NCBI RefSeq assembly: GCF_001638985.1
Contig: NW_017265172.1
Coordinates: 108,757 to 172,756 of the forward strand
From: Phycomyces blakesleeanus NRRL 1555(-)
Taxonomy: Eukaryota > Mucoromycota > Mucoromycetes > Mucorales > Phycomycetaceae
DNA length: 64,000 nucleotides
Reading direction: 5' to 3'
The number at the start of each line of letters is the position of its first letter. The stretch's first letter is position 1. This document shows positions 63,516-64,000 of the stretch, piece by piece. A model generated the notes under the pieces. That model saw only the letters and a program-made list of their open reading frames with translations, ran no database searches and was not told the DNA's origin. Both the position numbers and the translations under genes were made by a program.

Positions 63516-64000
63516 TCAGTTACGGAATGTGATTTCATCATCAGAGTTAGATGTTGCAACATAGATAGTTCCAGTGCCTGATGAGATAACACCTTCCTTG
63601 CTGAAAGATGATGTATACGTGTAACTAATTGGATAATCACTATCGTTTTTGATGCGAGCAGAGTTTCTGTGGGAAGTCTTAATCTTGAATTGACCCTTGA
63701 AGCCGTTCTGTACAAAAAAATAAATACGATTTTATCAGTCACAAGGTAAAAGACTAAACACACTCTTTAAAGAAAAAGAGAAAAAAAGAAAGAAAAAAGG
63801 AATGCTGCTTTAGGAAGAACTTACCATAATAAGTCTGGCTTGTGAATTGGATGTCACTGCTCTAACGATAGAGCCTTCAACATCATTGACAGTAAGGTTA
63901 ATTTTATCATTAGTGGTGTGGGTATTGATCTTATTCGCAGTAACTTCCAGCAACAAGGCTCCATTACTGGACTCTACTACGACATTCTGACCAACGACAA
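63516..64000 (-). CDS. unknown protein, 3' part only (gene runs off the right edge)
   Basis: Two exons can be read: 63825-64000 (5' end outside the window) and 63516-63708, joined in phase 0. The reading is VVGQNVVVESSNGALLLEVT, then NDKINLTVNDVEGSIVRAVT, ending in DDEITFRN. It is rich in Val/Thr/Asn/Ser with a beta-strand-like alternation, and has few Cys, Trp or His. I do not recognise a family. The stop codon is at 63516-63518. It converges on the FYR-domain gene, only 187 bases away. Confidence 0.7.

Overview
The window is eukaryotic nuclear DNA and almost certainly fungal. It is AT-rich, and its genes are split by many short introns (mostly 45-110 nt, GTAAGT-like donors). Simple repeats ((TA)n, CA/GT-type, hexanucleotide) are dense. 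The gene set (MOT1, NUP88-like, SRP72, YIP1, SWI/SNF SMARCD subunit, GAPDH, a Cys-rich DUF7707-like secreted protein) fits an early-diverging fungus of the Mucoromycota/Mucorales type. The genus cannot be fixed from sequence alone. I found no rRNA, no convincing tRNA, no CRISPR and no bacterial-style operon.

Layout. 935-2337 (+) is a G-protein alpha subunit, tail-to-tail with the 15-exon MOT1/BTAF1 ATPase (2939-9925, -). After about 3.7 kb without a gene comes a NUP88/NUP82-like nucleoporin (13595-16675, -), a possible 59-residue zinc-ribbon-like protein (18350-18529, -), and SRP72 (20779-23428, -). A 1.7 kb Tc1/mariner-IS630 element with long inverted repeats (23657-25381) sits just upstream of SRP72. 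It is followed by about 6 kb of gene-poor DNA that contains a MITE-like element. Next are a full-length ABCB (MDR-type) transporter (31315-35406, -) and a 16-exon valyl-tRNA synthetase (36062-40071, -). GAPDH (41994-43145, +) and a lactonase-type beta-propeller protein (43546-44718, +) follow; the latter is tail-to-tail with a SMARCD/Rsc6-type subunit (44802-46802, -). Then come YIP1 (47255-48132, -), a TauD-type dioxygenase (49259-50633, -), a Cys-rich probable GPI-anchored protein (52724-53646, +), a double-RING plus LON-domain protein (54087-55982, -), a broken unknown gene (58095-59205, -), a FYRN/FYRC protein (61544-63328, +), and the 3' part of an unknown gene running off the right edge (63516-64000, -).

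For most genes I rebuilt exon-intron structures by hand. In each the exon lengths sum to a whole number of codons and the protein family reads through every junction, which is the main support for the models. The genes are mostly ordinary housekeeping functions (signalling, transcription, nuclear pore, secretion, translation, glycolysis), and I see no clustered pathway. No obvious new multi-gene system is present.

The points most worth a second look are: two GC-AG introns proven by frame; a 7-nt microexon in the dioxygenase gene; the asymmetric nested terminal repeats of the mariner element and the stop codon in its transposase; a near-perfect long hairpin plus a 114-bp-period tandem repeat next to a decaying unknown gene; an imperfect-TIR MITE-like unit; identical T10A9 palindromes in four intergenic regions; and TGACGT/CACGTGA motifs in the promoters of at least five genes.
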